Below are positions 50,424 to 62,690 of a stretch of 64,000 nucleotides of DNA, piece by piece. The notes under the pieces are model-generated. The model was not told where the DNA came from and ran no database searches. It worked only from the letters and a program-made list of their open reading frames with translations. Both the position numbers and the translations under genes were made by a program. Location: contig JAPTHN010000007.1 of NCBI GenBank assembly GCA_026936325.1, forward strand, positions 20,857,974 through 20,921,973, given 5' to 3'. Numbering within the stretch: the first letter of the stretch is position 1; each line of letters starts with the position of its first letter. This DNA is from Platynereis dumerilii (Eukaryota > Annelida > Polychaeta > Phyllodocida > Nereididae).

Positions 50424-51360
50424 CCGTAACATGGGGTGAATTGGGACAGAATTGGCCGGTTTTTGGTCATAGTATGAACAAAAGTATTGAATCGATGATT
50501 GGGGCTTTACGTTCTGTATTTACACACTTGGTAGGCTAATTAGGACAGGGGGAGGACACGGCAATGAGGCGAAGGATGATTGAAACAGCCGTCCAACATA
50601 GGCCCAGGTGACCCAGCAAGAGTTGGATTCGAACCCTGGACCCAGCGATTGGCAGCCCAGTACGCTACCACTAGACCAACCCTCCCCCCAGTATGAACAA
50701 AAGTAAACTCAGAAATCAAAATATGGTGTCAAATTATGTTCCAGCACAAGGTCAAAGTATCCCCAAGAGCTTGTACTGATATGTTAAATTTCCAATGCTC
50801 TAGACCCTTAAAACCACTGTCCCAATTCACTCCACACTTTGGGGTGAATCGGGACACTCCCTTATTTTCACAATCAATACTTAATAGTTTTCTAAAGTGA
50901 TTGCTACTTGTGAGCAAATATTAGAAAACATATTCAACATGGCAGAAATGTATTTTCAGGAAAATCTGAAATCAAATTCATTGTTAATACGTACATTAAA
51001 AAAAATTAAATAACAGAAAACTATCAAAAAAGGAGTTTTTTGGAAATTTTGCCAGTGAATGACAATTCTGGACTAAATCGACTATTAATCATACTTAGTT
51101 CAATAATATCCATTAAAAAGCAATGCTAATACATTCAAATGAAAATCAGCAGGGTTATTTTTTTTAATTCCGGAACTTTGTCATTGCCCTGGATCTGAAC
51201 CCATGACCAAATTTACATAATCTCACATCTAGTCTACTATTCTGGTCCTCCAACTGGCCGAAACTGTGTTTTAAAAGTTTCCTATAAGATTGGTGGCTCT
51301 AGTATTAATACTTTTCACAGTGCATGCTAAGTTCTGACCAGCATTCACCCCATATTACGG
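50424..51360. mobile_element. TA-flanked element of the GGGGTGAATTGGGAC family (937 bp with SINE)
   Basis: The left end CCGTAACATGGGGTGAAT matches the right end inverted, CCGTAATATGGGGTGAAT. TA lies at 50422-50423 and 51361-51362. The terminal phrase recurs inside as GGGGTGAATCGGGACA (about 50841) and CCCAATTCACTCC (about 50821). Without the SINE and its duplicated site it is about 720 bp. Confidence 0.93.
50487..50689 (-). mobile_element. tRNA-derived SINE (203 bp)
   Basis: The insertion is flanked by a perfect 16-bp duplication AGTATGAACAAAAGTA (50471-50486 and 50690-50705). The minus strand starts GGGGGGAGGGTTGGTCTAGT, containing an A-box (TGGTCTAGTGGTAGCG), and continues to a B-box (GGTTCGAATCC) about 35 bases on, the spacing of a tRNA. 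The anticodon-loop region CTGCCAA looks Gly(GCC)-like. The remaining ~120 bp is a tRNA-unrelated body with a short A/T-rich tail. Long duplications of this size are made by LINE machinery. Confidence 0.93.
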
Positions 51361-54300
51361 TACCTCTAAAAATTTACCAAATTTTAGTATTGTGCAATAA
51401 GCAGACGTTGCACCTTCCTTGAGTGAGTCCGACTTATCCTAAAATATAAACTTGAAACGGCAATGGTTTCCGCCAAACTTCACCCTAACAGTCTGGATTT
51501 TGATATTTTCTGTAATACATCCAATTCACTATCCTAGATGTTGTTTCTACTCTATTTGCCATATTGGCAACTTTGAATACCTAAAGTTTATCATCCCACT
51601 CCCGTTGGATGTCTATCCAAGAGCAATCCTGGAAACCACAAATTGACAAATTATGCAAATCTAGATATATAAATCACCAATTGATATTTCATTCAGTTAA
51701 CTCAATGATTCAATTAACTCAATGATTGTACATTCTGAAGTGGCAAAATAAGCAAATTTGAATATCCAATATCCAATGAGATTTCCATTGGATATTCGGC
51801 TGGGGTGCCCCTCAAAAACAAAAATGTGCAAATTATGTCACTCTGGCTTTGAATTACTTGCAAATCATCGATTTAACTGTTTTAGATCCTTGGTCTTGCA
51901 TAGTTTGCAAAATTTGAATATACCAGGTAATACATCCAACATCCAATATCCAATGAACTTCTGTAAATCATTGATTTAACTGTAAATCATTGATTTAACT
52001 GTTTTAGATCCTTGGTCTTGCATAATTTGCAAAATCAGCAACTTTGATTATCCAATATCCAATATCCAATGAACTTCACTACTCTGTTGGATATTTGGCC
52101 AGAGCCCCCCTTGATCACAAATTTTACCACTTCGGCTTTCAACATTCTATGTCAAACATCCAATTGATTATCTCAGATGTTTGTTTCTTCAGAATTTGTC
52201 AAATTGGCAACTTTGGATATCAAAAGTCTATCATGCAACTACCGTTGGACCTTCGTACAATAGTCGTCCCGGTAGCAACAAATTTACAAATTATGCAAAT
52301 ATGGATGTATAAAACATCAATGTTTTATTAAATTAACTCTTTTCAAACATTGGACATCCCAAAGTTGCAAAATAAGCAAAGTTGAATATCCAATATCCAA
52401 CAAGATTTCCATTGGATATTCATCACTGGTGCCCCTTTAGCACAGAAATTTTCAAATTATGTCACTTTGGCTTTGAAGAATGCATGTAAATCACTGATTT
52501 AACTGTTTTAGATCCTTGGTATTGCATAATTTGCAAAATCAGCAACTTTGATTATCCAATATCCAACATCCAAGAACTTCACTATACTCTGTTGGATATT
52601 CGGCCAGAGCCCCCCTTGAGCACAGAAATATGCTAATTTTACAACTTTGGCTTTGAGTATACCAGGTAATACATCCAATTTATTATTTTAGACTTGAGAC
52701 CTTGCATAATTTGCAAAATCAGCAACTTTGAATATCCAATATCTAATATCCAATGAACTTCACTACTCTGTTGGATATTCGTCTAGGGCCCCCCTTGAAC
52801 ACAGAAATATGCTAATTTTACAACTTTGGCTCTGAACATACCAGGTAATACATCCAATTTACTATTTTAGACTTGAGACCTTGCATAATTTGCAAAATCA
52901 GCAACTTTGAATATCCAATATTCCAATATCCAATGAACTTCACTACTCTGTTGGATATTCGGCAAGGGCCCCCCTTGAGCACAGAAATATGCTGATTTTA
53001 CAACTTTGGCTATGAATATTCCAGGTAATGCAGCCAATTTACTATTTTAGACTTGAGACCTTGCATAATTTGCAAAATCAGCAACTTTGAATATCCAATA
53101 TCCAATATCCAATGAACTTCACTAGTCTGTTGGATATTCGGCCAGAGCCCCCCTGGAGCACAGAAATATGCTAATTTTACAATTTTGGCTTTGAATATTC
53201 CAGGTAATACATCCAATTTACTATTTTAGACTTGAGACCTTGCATAATTTGCAAAATCAGCAACTTTGAATATCCAATATCCAACATCAATTGAACTTCA
53301 CTACTCCGTTGGATATTCGTCTAGGGCCCCCCTTGAGCACAGAAATATGCTAATTTTACTACTTTGGCTTTGAATATACCATTTGATACATCCAATTTAC
53401 TATTCTAGACTTGAGGCCTTGCATATTTGCAAAATCAGCAACTTTGAATATCCAATATCCAACATCCAATGAACTTCACTACTCTGTTGGATATTCGGCC
53501 AGGGCCCCCCTTGAGCACAGAAATATGCTAATCTTACCACTTTGGCTTTAAATATACCACTTAATACATCAAATTTACTATTTTAGACTTGAGGCCTTGC
53601 ATAATTTGCGAAATCAGCAACTTTGAATATCCAATATCCAATATCCAATGAACTGGATTCACCATTGGATATTCGGCAAGGGCCCCCCTTGAGAACAGAA
53701 ATTTGCTAATTTTACAACTTTGGCTATGCATATACCATTTAATCGATCCAATTTACTATTTTAGACTTGAGGCCTTGCATAATTTGCAAAATCAGCAACT
53801 TTGAACATCCAAAATCCAACACCCAATTAACTTCACTGCTCCGTTGGATATTCATCCAAAGCCCCACTTGATCACAGAAATATGCTAATTTTACCACTTT
53901 GGCTTTGAATATACCAGGTAATACATCCAATTTACTATTCTAGACTTGAGGCCTTGCATAATATGCAAAATCAGCAACTTTGAATATCCAATATCCAACA
54001 TCCAATGAACTTCACTGCTCCGTTGGATATTCGTCTAGGGCCCCCCTTGAACACAGAAATATGCTAATTTTACAACTTTGGCTTTGAATATACCAGGTAA
54101 TACATCCAATTTACTATTTTAGACTTGAGGCCTTGCATAATTTGCAAAATCAGCAACTTTGAATATCCAACATCCAATATCCAATGAACTTCACTACTCT
54201 GTTGGATATTCGGCCAGAGCCCCCCTTGAGCACTGACATATGCTAATATTACAACTTTGACTTTGAATATACCAGGTAATACATCCAATTTTACTATTCT

Positions 54301-54869
54301 AGACTTGAGACCTTGCATAATTTGCAAAATCAGCAACTTTGAATATCCAACATCCAACATCCAATGAACTTCACTACTCTGTTGGATATTCGGCCCGGGC
54401 CCCCCTTGAGCACAGAAATATGATAATTTTACCACTTTGGCTTTGAATATACCATTTGATACATCCAATTTACTATTCTAGACTTGAGGCCTTGCATAAT
54501 TTGCTAAATCAGCAACTTTGAATATCCTATATCCAACATCCAATGAACTTCACTACTCTGTTGGATATTCGGCCAGAGCCCCCCTTGAGCACAGAAATAT
54601 GCTAATTTTACCACTTTGGCTTTAAATATACCACTTAATACATCAAATTTACTATTTTAGACTTGAGACCTTGCATAATTTGCAAAATCAGCAACTTTGA
54701 ATATCCAATATCCAATATCCAATGAACTGGATTCACCATTGGATATTCGGCAAGGGCCCCCCTTGAGAACAGAAATTTGCTAATTTTACAACTTTGGCTA
54801 TGCATATACCATTTAATCGATCCAATTTACTATTTTAGAATTGAGGCCTTGCATAATTTGCAAAATCAG

Positions 54870-57359
54870 CAACTTTGAATATCCAATATCCAACATCCAA
54901 TGAACTTCACTGCTCCGTTGGATATTCATCCAAAGCCCCACTTGAGCACAGAAATATGCTAATTTTACCACTTTGGCTTTGAATATACCAGGTAATACAT
55001 CCAATTTACTATTCTAGACTTGAGGCCTTGCATAATATGCAAAATCAGCAACTTTGAATATCCAACATCCAATGAACTTCACTGCCCCGTGGATATTCGT
55101 CTAGGGCCCCCCTTGAACACAGAAATATGCTTATTTTACAACTTTGGCTATGAATATACCAGGTAATACATCCAATTTACTATTTTAGACCTGAGACCTT
55201 GCATAATTTGTAAAATCAGCAACTTTGAATATCCAATATCCAATATCCAATGAACTTCACTACTCTGTTGGATATTCGGCCAGAGCCCCCCTGGAGCACA
55301 GAAATATGCTAATTTTACAACTTTGGCTTTGAATATTCCAGGTAAAACATCCAATTTACTATTGTAGACTTGAGGCCTTGCATAATTTGCAAAATCAGCA
55401 ACTTTGAATATCCAATATCCAACATCAAATGAACTTCACTGCCCCGTGGATATTCGTCTAGGGCCCCCCTTGAACACAGAAATATGCTTATTTTACAACT
55501 TTGGCTATGAATATACCAGTTAATACATCCAATTTACAATTTTAGACTTGAGACCTTGCATAATTTGCAAAATCAGCAACTTTGAATATCCAATATCCAA
55601 TGAACTTCACTACTCTGTTGGATATTCGGCAAGGGCCCCCCTTGAGCACACAAATATGCTAATTTTACAACTTTGGCTATGAATATTCCAGGTGATACAG
55701 CCAATTTACTATTTTAGGCTTGAGACCTTGCATAATTTGCAAAATCAGCAACTTTGAATATCCAACATCCAATATCCAATGAACTTCACTGCTCCGTTGG
55801 AAATTCATCCAAAGCCCCCCTTGAGCACAGAAATATGCTAATTTTACCACTTTGGCTTTGAATATACCAGGTAATACATCCAATTTACTAGTCTAGACTT
55901 GAGGCCTTGCATAATATGCAAAATCAGCAACTTTGAATATCCAATATCCAACATCCAATGAACTTCACTACTCCGTTGGATATTCATCTAGGGCCCCCCT
56001 TTAGCACAGAAATATGCTAATTTTACAACTTTGGCAATGAATATACCAGGTAATACATTCAATTTACTATTTTAGACTTGAGGCCTTGCATAATTTGCAA
56101 AATCAGCAACTTTGAATATCCAACATCCAATATCCAAAGAACTTCACTACTCTGTTGGATATTCGGCCAGAGCCCCCGTTGAGCACAGAAATATGCTAAT
56201 TTTACAACTTTGGCTATGAAAATTCCAGGTAATACAGACAATTTACTATTTTAGGCTTGAGACCTTGCATAATTTGCAAAATCAGCAACTTTGAATATCC
56301 AACATCCAATATCCAATGAACTTCACTGCTCCGTTGGAAATTCATCCAAAGCCCTCCTTGAGCACAGAAATATGCTAATTTTACCACTTTGGCTTTGAAT
56401 ATACCAGGTAATACATCCAATTTACTATTCTAGACTTGAGGCCTTGCATAATATGCAAAATCAGCAACTTTGAATATCCAATATCCAACATCCAATGAGC
56501 TTCACTACTCCGTTGGATATTCGTCTAGGGCCCCCCTTGAGCACAGAAATATGCTAATTTTACAACTTTGGCAATGAATATACCGGGTAATACATTCAAT
56601 TTACTATTTTAGACTTGAGGCCTTGCATAATTTGCAAAATCAGCAACTTTGAATATCCAACATCCAATATCCAATGAACTTCACTACTCTGTTGGATATT
56701 CGGCCAGAGCCCCCCTTGAGCACAGAAATATGCTAATTTTACCACTTTGGCTTTGAATATACCAGGTAATACATCCAATTTACTATTCTAGACTTGAGGC
56801 CTTGCATAATATGCAAAATCAGCAACTTTGAATATCCAATATCCAACATCCAATGAACTTCACTACTCTGTTGGATATTCGTCTAGGGCCCCCCTTGAGC
56901 ACAGAAATATGCTAATTTTACAACTTTGGCAATGAATATACCAGGTAATACATCCAATTTACTATTTTAGACTTGAGGCCATGCATAATTTGCAAAATCA
57001 GCAACTTTGAATATCCAACATCCAATATCCAATGAACTTCACTACTCTGTTGGATATTCGGCCAGAGCCCCCCTTGAGCACTGAAATATGCTAATTTTAC
57101 AACTTTGACTTTGAATATACCAGGTAATACATCCAATTTACTATTCTAGACTTGAGGCCTCGCATAATTTGCAAAATCAGCAACTTTGAATATCCAACAT
57201 CCAATATCAAATGAACTTCACTACTCTGTTGGATATTCGGCCAGAGCCCCCCTTGAGCACAGAAATACGCTAATTTTACAACTTTGGAATTGAATACACC
57301 ATGTAGTACATCCAATTTACTATTCTAGACATAAGGCCTTGCATAATTTGCAAAATCAG
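54870..57359 (-). repeat. 2,490-bp higher-order repeat, copy 1
   Basis: Every diagnostic variant here reappears exactly 2,490 bp downstream: for example GCCAGAGCCCCCCTGGAGCA at 55279 and 57769, CAAATATGCTAATTTT after GCACA at 55650 and 58140, and ACATTCAATTTACTA at about 56054 and 58544. It comprises about 14 monomers. The left boundary lies between about 54830 and 54870, where the sequences stop matching. Confidence 0.92.
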
Positions 57360-59849
57360 CAACTTTGAATATCCAATATCCAACATCCAATGAACTTCAC
57401 TGCTCCGTTGGATATTCATCCAAAGCCCCACTTGAGCACAGAAATATGCTAATTTTACCACTTTGGCTTTGAATATACCAGGTAATACATCCAATTTACT
57501 ATTCTAGACTTGAGGCCTTGCATAATATGCAAAATCAGCAACTTTGAATATCCAACATCCAATGAACTTCACTGCCCCGTGGATATTCGTCTAGGGCCCC
57601 CCTTGAACACAGAAATATGCTTATTTTACAACTTTGGCTATGAATATACCAGGTAATACATCCAATTTACTATTTTAGACTTGAGACCTTGCATAATTTG
57701 TAAAATCAGCAACTTTGAATATCCAATATCCAATATCCAATGAACTTCACTACTCTGTTGGATATTCGGCCAGAGCCCCCCTGGAGCACAGAAATATGCT
57801 AATTTTACAACTTTGGCTTTGAATATTCCAGGTAAAACATCCAATTTACTATTGTAGACTTGAGGCCTTGCATAATTTGCAAAATCAGCAACTTTGAATA
57901 TCCAATATCCAACATCAAATGAACTTCACTGCCCCGTGGATATTCGTCTAGGGCCCCCCTTGAACACAGAAATATGCTTATTTTACAACTTTGGCTATGA
58001 ATATACCAGTTAATACATCCAATTTACAATTTTAGACTTGAGACCTTGCATAATTTGCAAAATCAGCAACTTTGAATATCCAATATCCAATGAACTTCAC
58101 TACTCTGTTGGATATTCGGCAAGGGCCCCCCTTGAGCACACAAATATGCTAATTTTACAACTTTGGCTATGAATATTCCAGGTGATACAGCCAATTTACT
58201 ATTTTAGGCTTGAGACCTTGCATAATTTGCAAAATCAGCAACTTTGAATATCCAACATCCAATATCCAATGAACTTCACTGCTCCGTTGGAAATTCATCC
58301 AAAGCCCCCCTTGAGCACAGAAATATGCTAATTTTACCACTTTGGCTTTGAATATACCAGGTAATACATCCAATTTACTAGTCTAGACTTGAGGCCTTGC
58401 ATAATATGCAAAATCAGCAACTTTGAATATCCAATATCCAACATCCAATGAACTTCACTACTCCGTTGGATATTCGTCTAGGGCCCCCCTTTAGCACAGA
58501 AATATGCTAATTTTACAACTTTGGCAATGAATATACCAGGTAATACATTCAATTTACTATTTTAGACTTGAGGCCTTGCATAATTTGCAAAATCAGCAAC
58601 TTTGAATATCCAACATCCAATATCCAAAGAACTTCACTACTCTGTTGGATATTCGGCCAGAGCCCCCCTTGAGCACAGAAATATGCTAATTTTACAACTT
58701 TGGCTATGAATATTCCAGGTAATACAGCCAATTTACTATTTTAGGCTTGAGACCTTGCATAATTTGTAAAATCAGCAACTTTGAATATCCAACATCCAAT
58801 ATCCAATGAACTTCACTGCTCCGTTGGAAATTCATCCAAAGCCCTCCTTGAGCACAGAAATATGCTAATTTTACCACTTTGGCTTTGAATATACCAGGTA
58901 ATACATCCATTTTGCTATTCTAGACTTGAGGCCTTGCATAATATGCAAAATCAGCAACTTTGAATATCCAATATCCAACATCCAATGAACTTCACTACTC
59001 CGTTGGATATTCGTCTAGGGCCCCCCTTGAGCACAGAAATATGCTAATTTTACAACTTTGGCAATGAATATACCGGGTAATACATTCAATTTACTATTTT
59101 AGACTTGAGGCCTTGCATAATTTGCAAAATCAGCAACTTTGAATATCCAACATCCAATATCCAATGAACTTCACTACTCTGTTGGATATTCGGCCAGAGC
59201 CCCCCTTGAGCACAGAAATATGCTAATTTTACAACTTTGGCTTTGAATATACCAGGTAATACATCCAATTTACTATTCTAGACTTGAGGCCTTGCATAAT
59301 ATGCAAAATCAGCAACTTTGAATATCCAATATCCAACATCCAATGAACTTCACTACTCTGTTGGATATTCGTCTAGGGCCCCCCTTGAGCACAGAAATAT
59401 GCTAATTTTACCACTTTGGCAATGAATATACCAGGTAATACATCCAATTTACTATTTTAGACTTTAGGCCATGCATAATTTGCAAAATCAGCAACTTTGA
59501 ATATCCAACATCCAATATCCAATGAACTTCACTACTCTGTTGGATATTCGGCCAGAGCCCCCCTTGAGCACTGAAATATGCTAATTTTACAACTTTGACT
59601 TTGAATATACCAGGTAATACATCCAATTTACTATTCTAGACTTGAGGCCTCGCATAATTTGCAAAATCAGCAACTTTGAATATCCAACATCCAATATCCA
59701 ATGAACTTCACTACTCTGTTGGATATTCGGCCAGAGCCCCCCTTGAGCACAGAAATACGCTAATTTTACAACTTTGGCTTTGAATACACCATGTAGTACA
59801 TCCAATTTACTATTCTAGACATAAGGCCTTGCATAATTTGCAAAATCAG
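57360..59849 (-). repeat. 2,490-bp higher-order repeat, copy 2
   Basis: Head-to-tail with copy 1 and nearly identical by eye (scattered single differences). It ends near 59850, just past the ACATAAGGCCTTGC variant shared with 57329. Confidence 0.92.
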
Positions 59850-60150
59850 CAACTTTGAATATCCAACATCCAATATCCAATGAACTTCACCACTCCGTTG
59901 GATATTCAAAATCTGCAAATTTTGTATCTTTGAATATCCAACATCCAATGTCGAATGGCTGTTGTACATTTGACAGAACAACCCTTGGTAAACAAAAACA
60001 TCAAAAATTTTGAAGTTTAGATTTGAATATCCAACATCCAATATCCAATGAACTTCACTCGACGAATATCCAATATCCAATATCCAATGAACTTCACTCG
60101 CCGAATATCCAATATCCAATATCCAATATCCAATGAACTTCACTGACCTA

Positions 60151-60161
60151 TTTGCATGAGG
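60151..60161. other. Target-site duplication, right (11 bp)
   Basis: TATTTGCATGA, the partner of 43821-43831; followed by GGTGATATTCTTTGTTCTC, matching copy 1 at 37239. Confidence 0.88.
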
Positions 60162-61120
60162 TGATATTCTTTGTTCTCAAGATGTTCGGCAAGTACAAGC
60201 TTGTTGATTTTGTATAACTGGACTTTATGGAGGACAAGTGAAACTTTTCCAACCTGGATTGATTTTATCATCATGGGCCTACCCTGAATGACGGTTGAAA
60301 GACTTCATCATGATAAAAATTTCAGTAGAAAGTTGAAATAGTTACACAACCATCAATTGGTTCTGTAATGCTTACATGAGGTATTTATGTACAAGTTATG
60401 AAAAGTCCAGTATAAAAATAAAAACGCCATGGCAGGATTCCTGAATTTACCTTTCCAAAGGTGTAAAAGTTTCAGAAAAAAACAAAAAAACATTCAAATT
60501 CAAATTTATTTGCTTTGAAAGTTCAGTGAAGGACTGGACGCAGTTTTTCGTCATTTCACTTGAAGGTATTTCAACCCTTGTAAAAAGACCTGGCAATAAT
60601 TAAAAAGGAGAGGATTGATGGAACTCTGGTGTAAAGCAAGGATCCAATCTCCTCCCTGTCCAACTGCCTTTAATCTGGAAGTATTTAACTAAGTTGTAAC
60701 TTGGTTTTGTGGATGAGGGACTGGAACCTTCAACACTTTCAGACACACCAATGTCTTTTCCGTTCAGTATTGATTTCACTCTGGTAATGGGGATTCTATC
60801 AAAATGAATACATTTTAATTGTTCATGGTGCGAAATAGAGTGACATGAACTTTGAAATACCTATTCAAACAATTCCATCTTTGTTAAAGTTCTGTGTGAT
60901 ATTAATAAACTATCTATAAAGTCGTATCTGGTTGGATAAATATACATTTAGAATTGTAGATATATATGAATGCAGGTCGATAAGAAGTTTAAGAGTTAAA
61001 TTAATGGACATTCAGATAGATATGCATTTATGGAAGATAGAAAAACATATATGGCTAGATAAATTAATGGACCCATAGCTAGGTAGATAGATGAATAGAT
61101 AAAGCGACAGATAGACATAT

Positions 61121-61135
61121 AGATAGATAGATAGT

Positions 61136-61184
<49 letters not shown>

Positions 61185-61190
61185 GGATAG
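61121..61190. repeat. (GATA)n microsatellite, copy 2
   Basis: About 17 GATA units with a few variants, at the place equivalent to 38487-38598; degenerate GATA-like repeats extend left to about 61010. Confidence 0.95.
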
Positions 61191-61575
61191 TTCCTTAACT
61201 CATTCATTTTGTTTCCTCTGTTAGATTCATTGAGATTGATCTATCATCCATTGCACGCTATTAAATCAAGCTTCAAATCAGAGAGGGTTGTGATTGCTGC
61301 AGCCCTACAGCCCTAATGATAATGAAACAAGGGAATATTTGTGAGTGATTTGCATGAAGGAACTATGCAAGAGATTTTGAGGAGCCTCCTTAGTTTTGCC
61401 TGACTGCTTTGCTCACATATTACCATCGGTGGATTCTGTCAGTTGGTAATGCCATCAGGCACTCTCGTCTCTCCATCATTTACAAATTGCAAAGTAAGCT
61501 GAATAAAACAAAAATCAAGCAATGATACACGCAAACAGAAAAAAAAATTGGCCCATGGTTTTGTCAGGTTGCAGC

Positions 61576-62187
61576 TAGTCCTGGGACCCATGCGTAGCAT
61601 GGGTCATGGGTCGTCCCATTCAAAATCTTGAGATTTTGACATGGTATTGGGAGAAGTGGTCTAGATTAAACAATTCTTCTCAGAATTTTATGAAATTTTG
61701 GATTTGAGCAGCCCACATATCTTACTACTGACGGCACTAGTTTTGGTGGAATTTTTGTAAAGATTGGCATGATAAAAATTACTTTTAAATTAGAGAAATG
61801 TCAAAAATAATTGAGAGACAGCCATCAGACTCACTTTGGAGTGTGATGTCACCATTGTGACGTCACTGAAATAACCTATGACATCATAAAGGTTTGTTAT
61901 GACATCACTCTCTCTCACCCAATGGGAAGACGCCATTTGTTCAATGTATAAAGAAAAAAATCATTTCTTGAACTTCACAGGGTGAGTGTTCAGTTATTGT
62001 TACATGTATAGATGTAGAAATAGGTGCAGTCAGTAGGAAATTTTATATACTTTTAGGTGGTATAATTGAAATGAGCATGCTTTACATATATTTTTAGATA
62101 TCTTGATTCTCCCAAACCCTGTCTTTCAAATCTCACGATTTTCCAATGGGAGGATCCATGACCCCTGTCCCCAGGGGTCCAGGGCTA
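61576..62187. mobile_element. DNA transposon, 612 bp, 9-bp duplication
   Basis: The duplication GGTTGCAGC lies at 61567-61575 and 62188-62196. Ends are TAGTCCTGGGACCC and, inverted, TAGCCCTGGACCC. A second inverted pair just inside (GACCCATG / CATGACCC) strengthens the call. No coding frame. It marks the place where copy 1 has its private 2.5-kb segment. Confidence 0.88.
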
Positions 62188-62253
62188 GGTTGCAGCATGC
62201 ATTTCTCACTTTTCAAGTAGGAAAGTGTGTTGAATTTTAGTTATCGACTGGAT

Positions 62254-62690
62254 TCATCTATCTAAGGATGATTTACTAATGTTGCATCCACACATAAATG
62301 TCGGTATTATGTCATCATGATGCAGCAATAATTGAAATGACATGCGGGTGACAATATCCATTCCTTGGCAAAATGCTGCTTTGCTTGAGTGATATATGGT
62401 GAAGGTCTTTGCTTTATCCATTGTTCGGTGGCCACAGTTGCTGCTAAGACCACACAAAGGCGGTCTGGTTGATTTACGACATAGACCTCCTTCGCATACT
62501 ACTACTGTGTGTGCCAATGGCCTCTGCTCGTGGTGTTATTAGTCATGACAGAGTGGCAGCTGAAGTTGGTTTATTATCTGTCCAAAGATGCCATCCAACC
62601 AAAGCCCAATGCACATGCTTCACATCCCAAGTACCATCAAGGTTGAAGCCATTGTTGTGCAGTTAATCATACCATTAATGATCTGACAAT
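62254..62690. repeat. Best-conserved block of the duplication, copy 2
   Basis: Equivalent to 41557-42069; the plus frame keeps SHDRVAAEVGLLSVQRC and the minus frame keeps RPPLCGLSSNCGHRTMDKAK. The copies differ by scattered substitutions without an indel in the core. Confidence 0.5.

Larger units (their letters stand above)
47970..51613. other. Foldback spacer
   Basis: Holds two TA-flanked elements (48084-48977, 50424-51360), poorly conserved monomer-like sequence in left-arm sense at about 49840-50090 and in right-arm sense at about 51470-51610, and three CTGGGAGACCA motifs (49031, 49301 inverted, 49329). No transposase frame; the longest open frames are under 80 codons. The diverged monomers suggest the spacer is an older inner part of the arms. 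Confidence 0.75.
52540..59930 (-). repeat. 179-bp monomer array, right arm (~41 units)
   Basis: The same monomer as 45176-47060 in reverse orientation, with the 179-bp period kept (for example equivalent points at 57136, 57315 and 57494). Each unit carries one to four CCAATAT/CCAACAT heptamers, which vary in number between units. Minus-strand frames reading SSEVHWILDVGYSKLLILQI recur but shift frame at every unit. Confidence 0.96.
43832..60150. mobile_element. Giant foldback transposon (16,319 bp), non-autonomous
   Basis: The left end GGTCAGTGAAGTTCATTGG and right end CCAATGAACTTCACTGACC are exact inverses. The termini run on as inverted CCAATAT-type heptamers. It consists of a left arm (43832-47969), spacer (47970-51613) and right arm (51614-60150). 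The arms are inverted arrays of one 179-bp monomer, with an outer unique portion (TCAAAATTTTTGATGTTTTT near 43966, inverted near 60000) and an inner unique portion shared by both arms. An 11-bp duplication flanks it and a paralogous empty site exists at 37228. No transposase frame was found. Architecture matches foldback elements (Drosophila FB and Galileo, sea urchin TU). The 11-bp duplication is longer than the 7-9 bp known there and within the Mutator-like range. Confidence 0.92.
51614..60150. repeat. Foldback right arm
   Basis: An inverted counterpart of the left arm, about twice as long because its monomer block has expanded to about 41 units. Its inner unique segment (51614-52510) and outer unique segment (about 59930-60150) match the left arm. 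The nested insertion of the left arm is absent. Confidence 0.92.

Noticed and set aside
50608-50688. A tRNA gene on the minus strand
   Set aside because: A- and B-boxes are present, but it is the head of a 203-bp insertion with a 16-bp target duplication and an unrelated body, so it is a SINE.
45483-60143. Dozens of similar 60-130-codon frames such as MDVLPGIFKAKVVKLAYFCA
   Set aside because: They are the 179-bp monomer read in one frame; 179 is not a multiple of three, frames shift at each unit, and the left-arm and right-arm copies lie on opposite strands.
43832-60150. A CRISPR array or a centromeric satellite block
   Set aside because: Monomers are contiguous with no unique spacers, the sequence is animal-like, and the inverted ends with a target duplication show a transposon.
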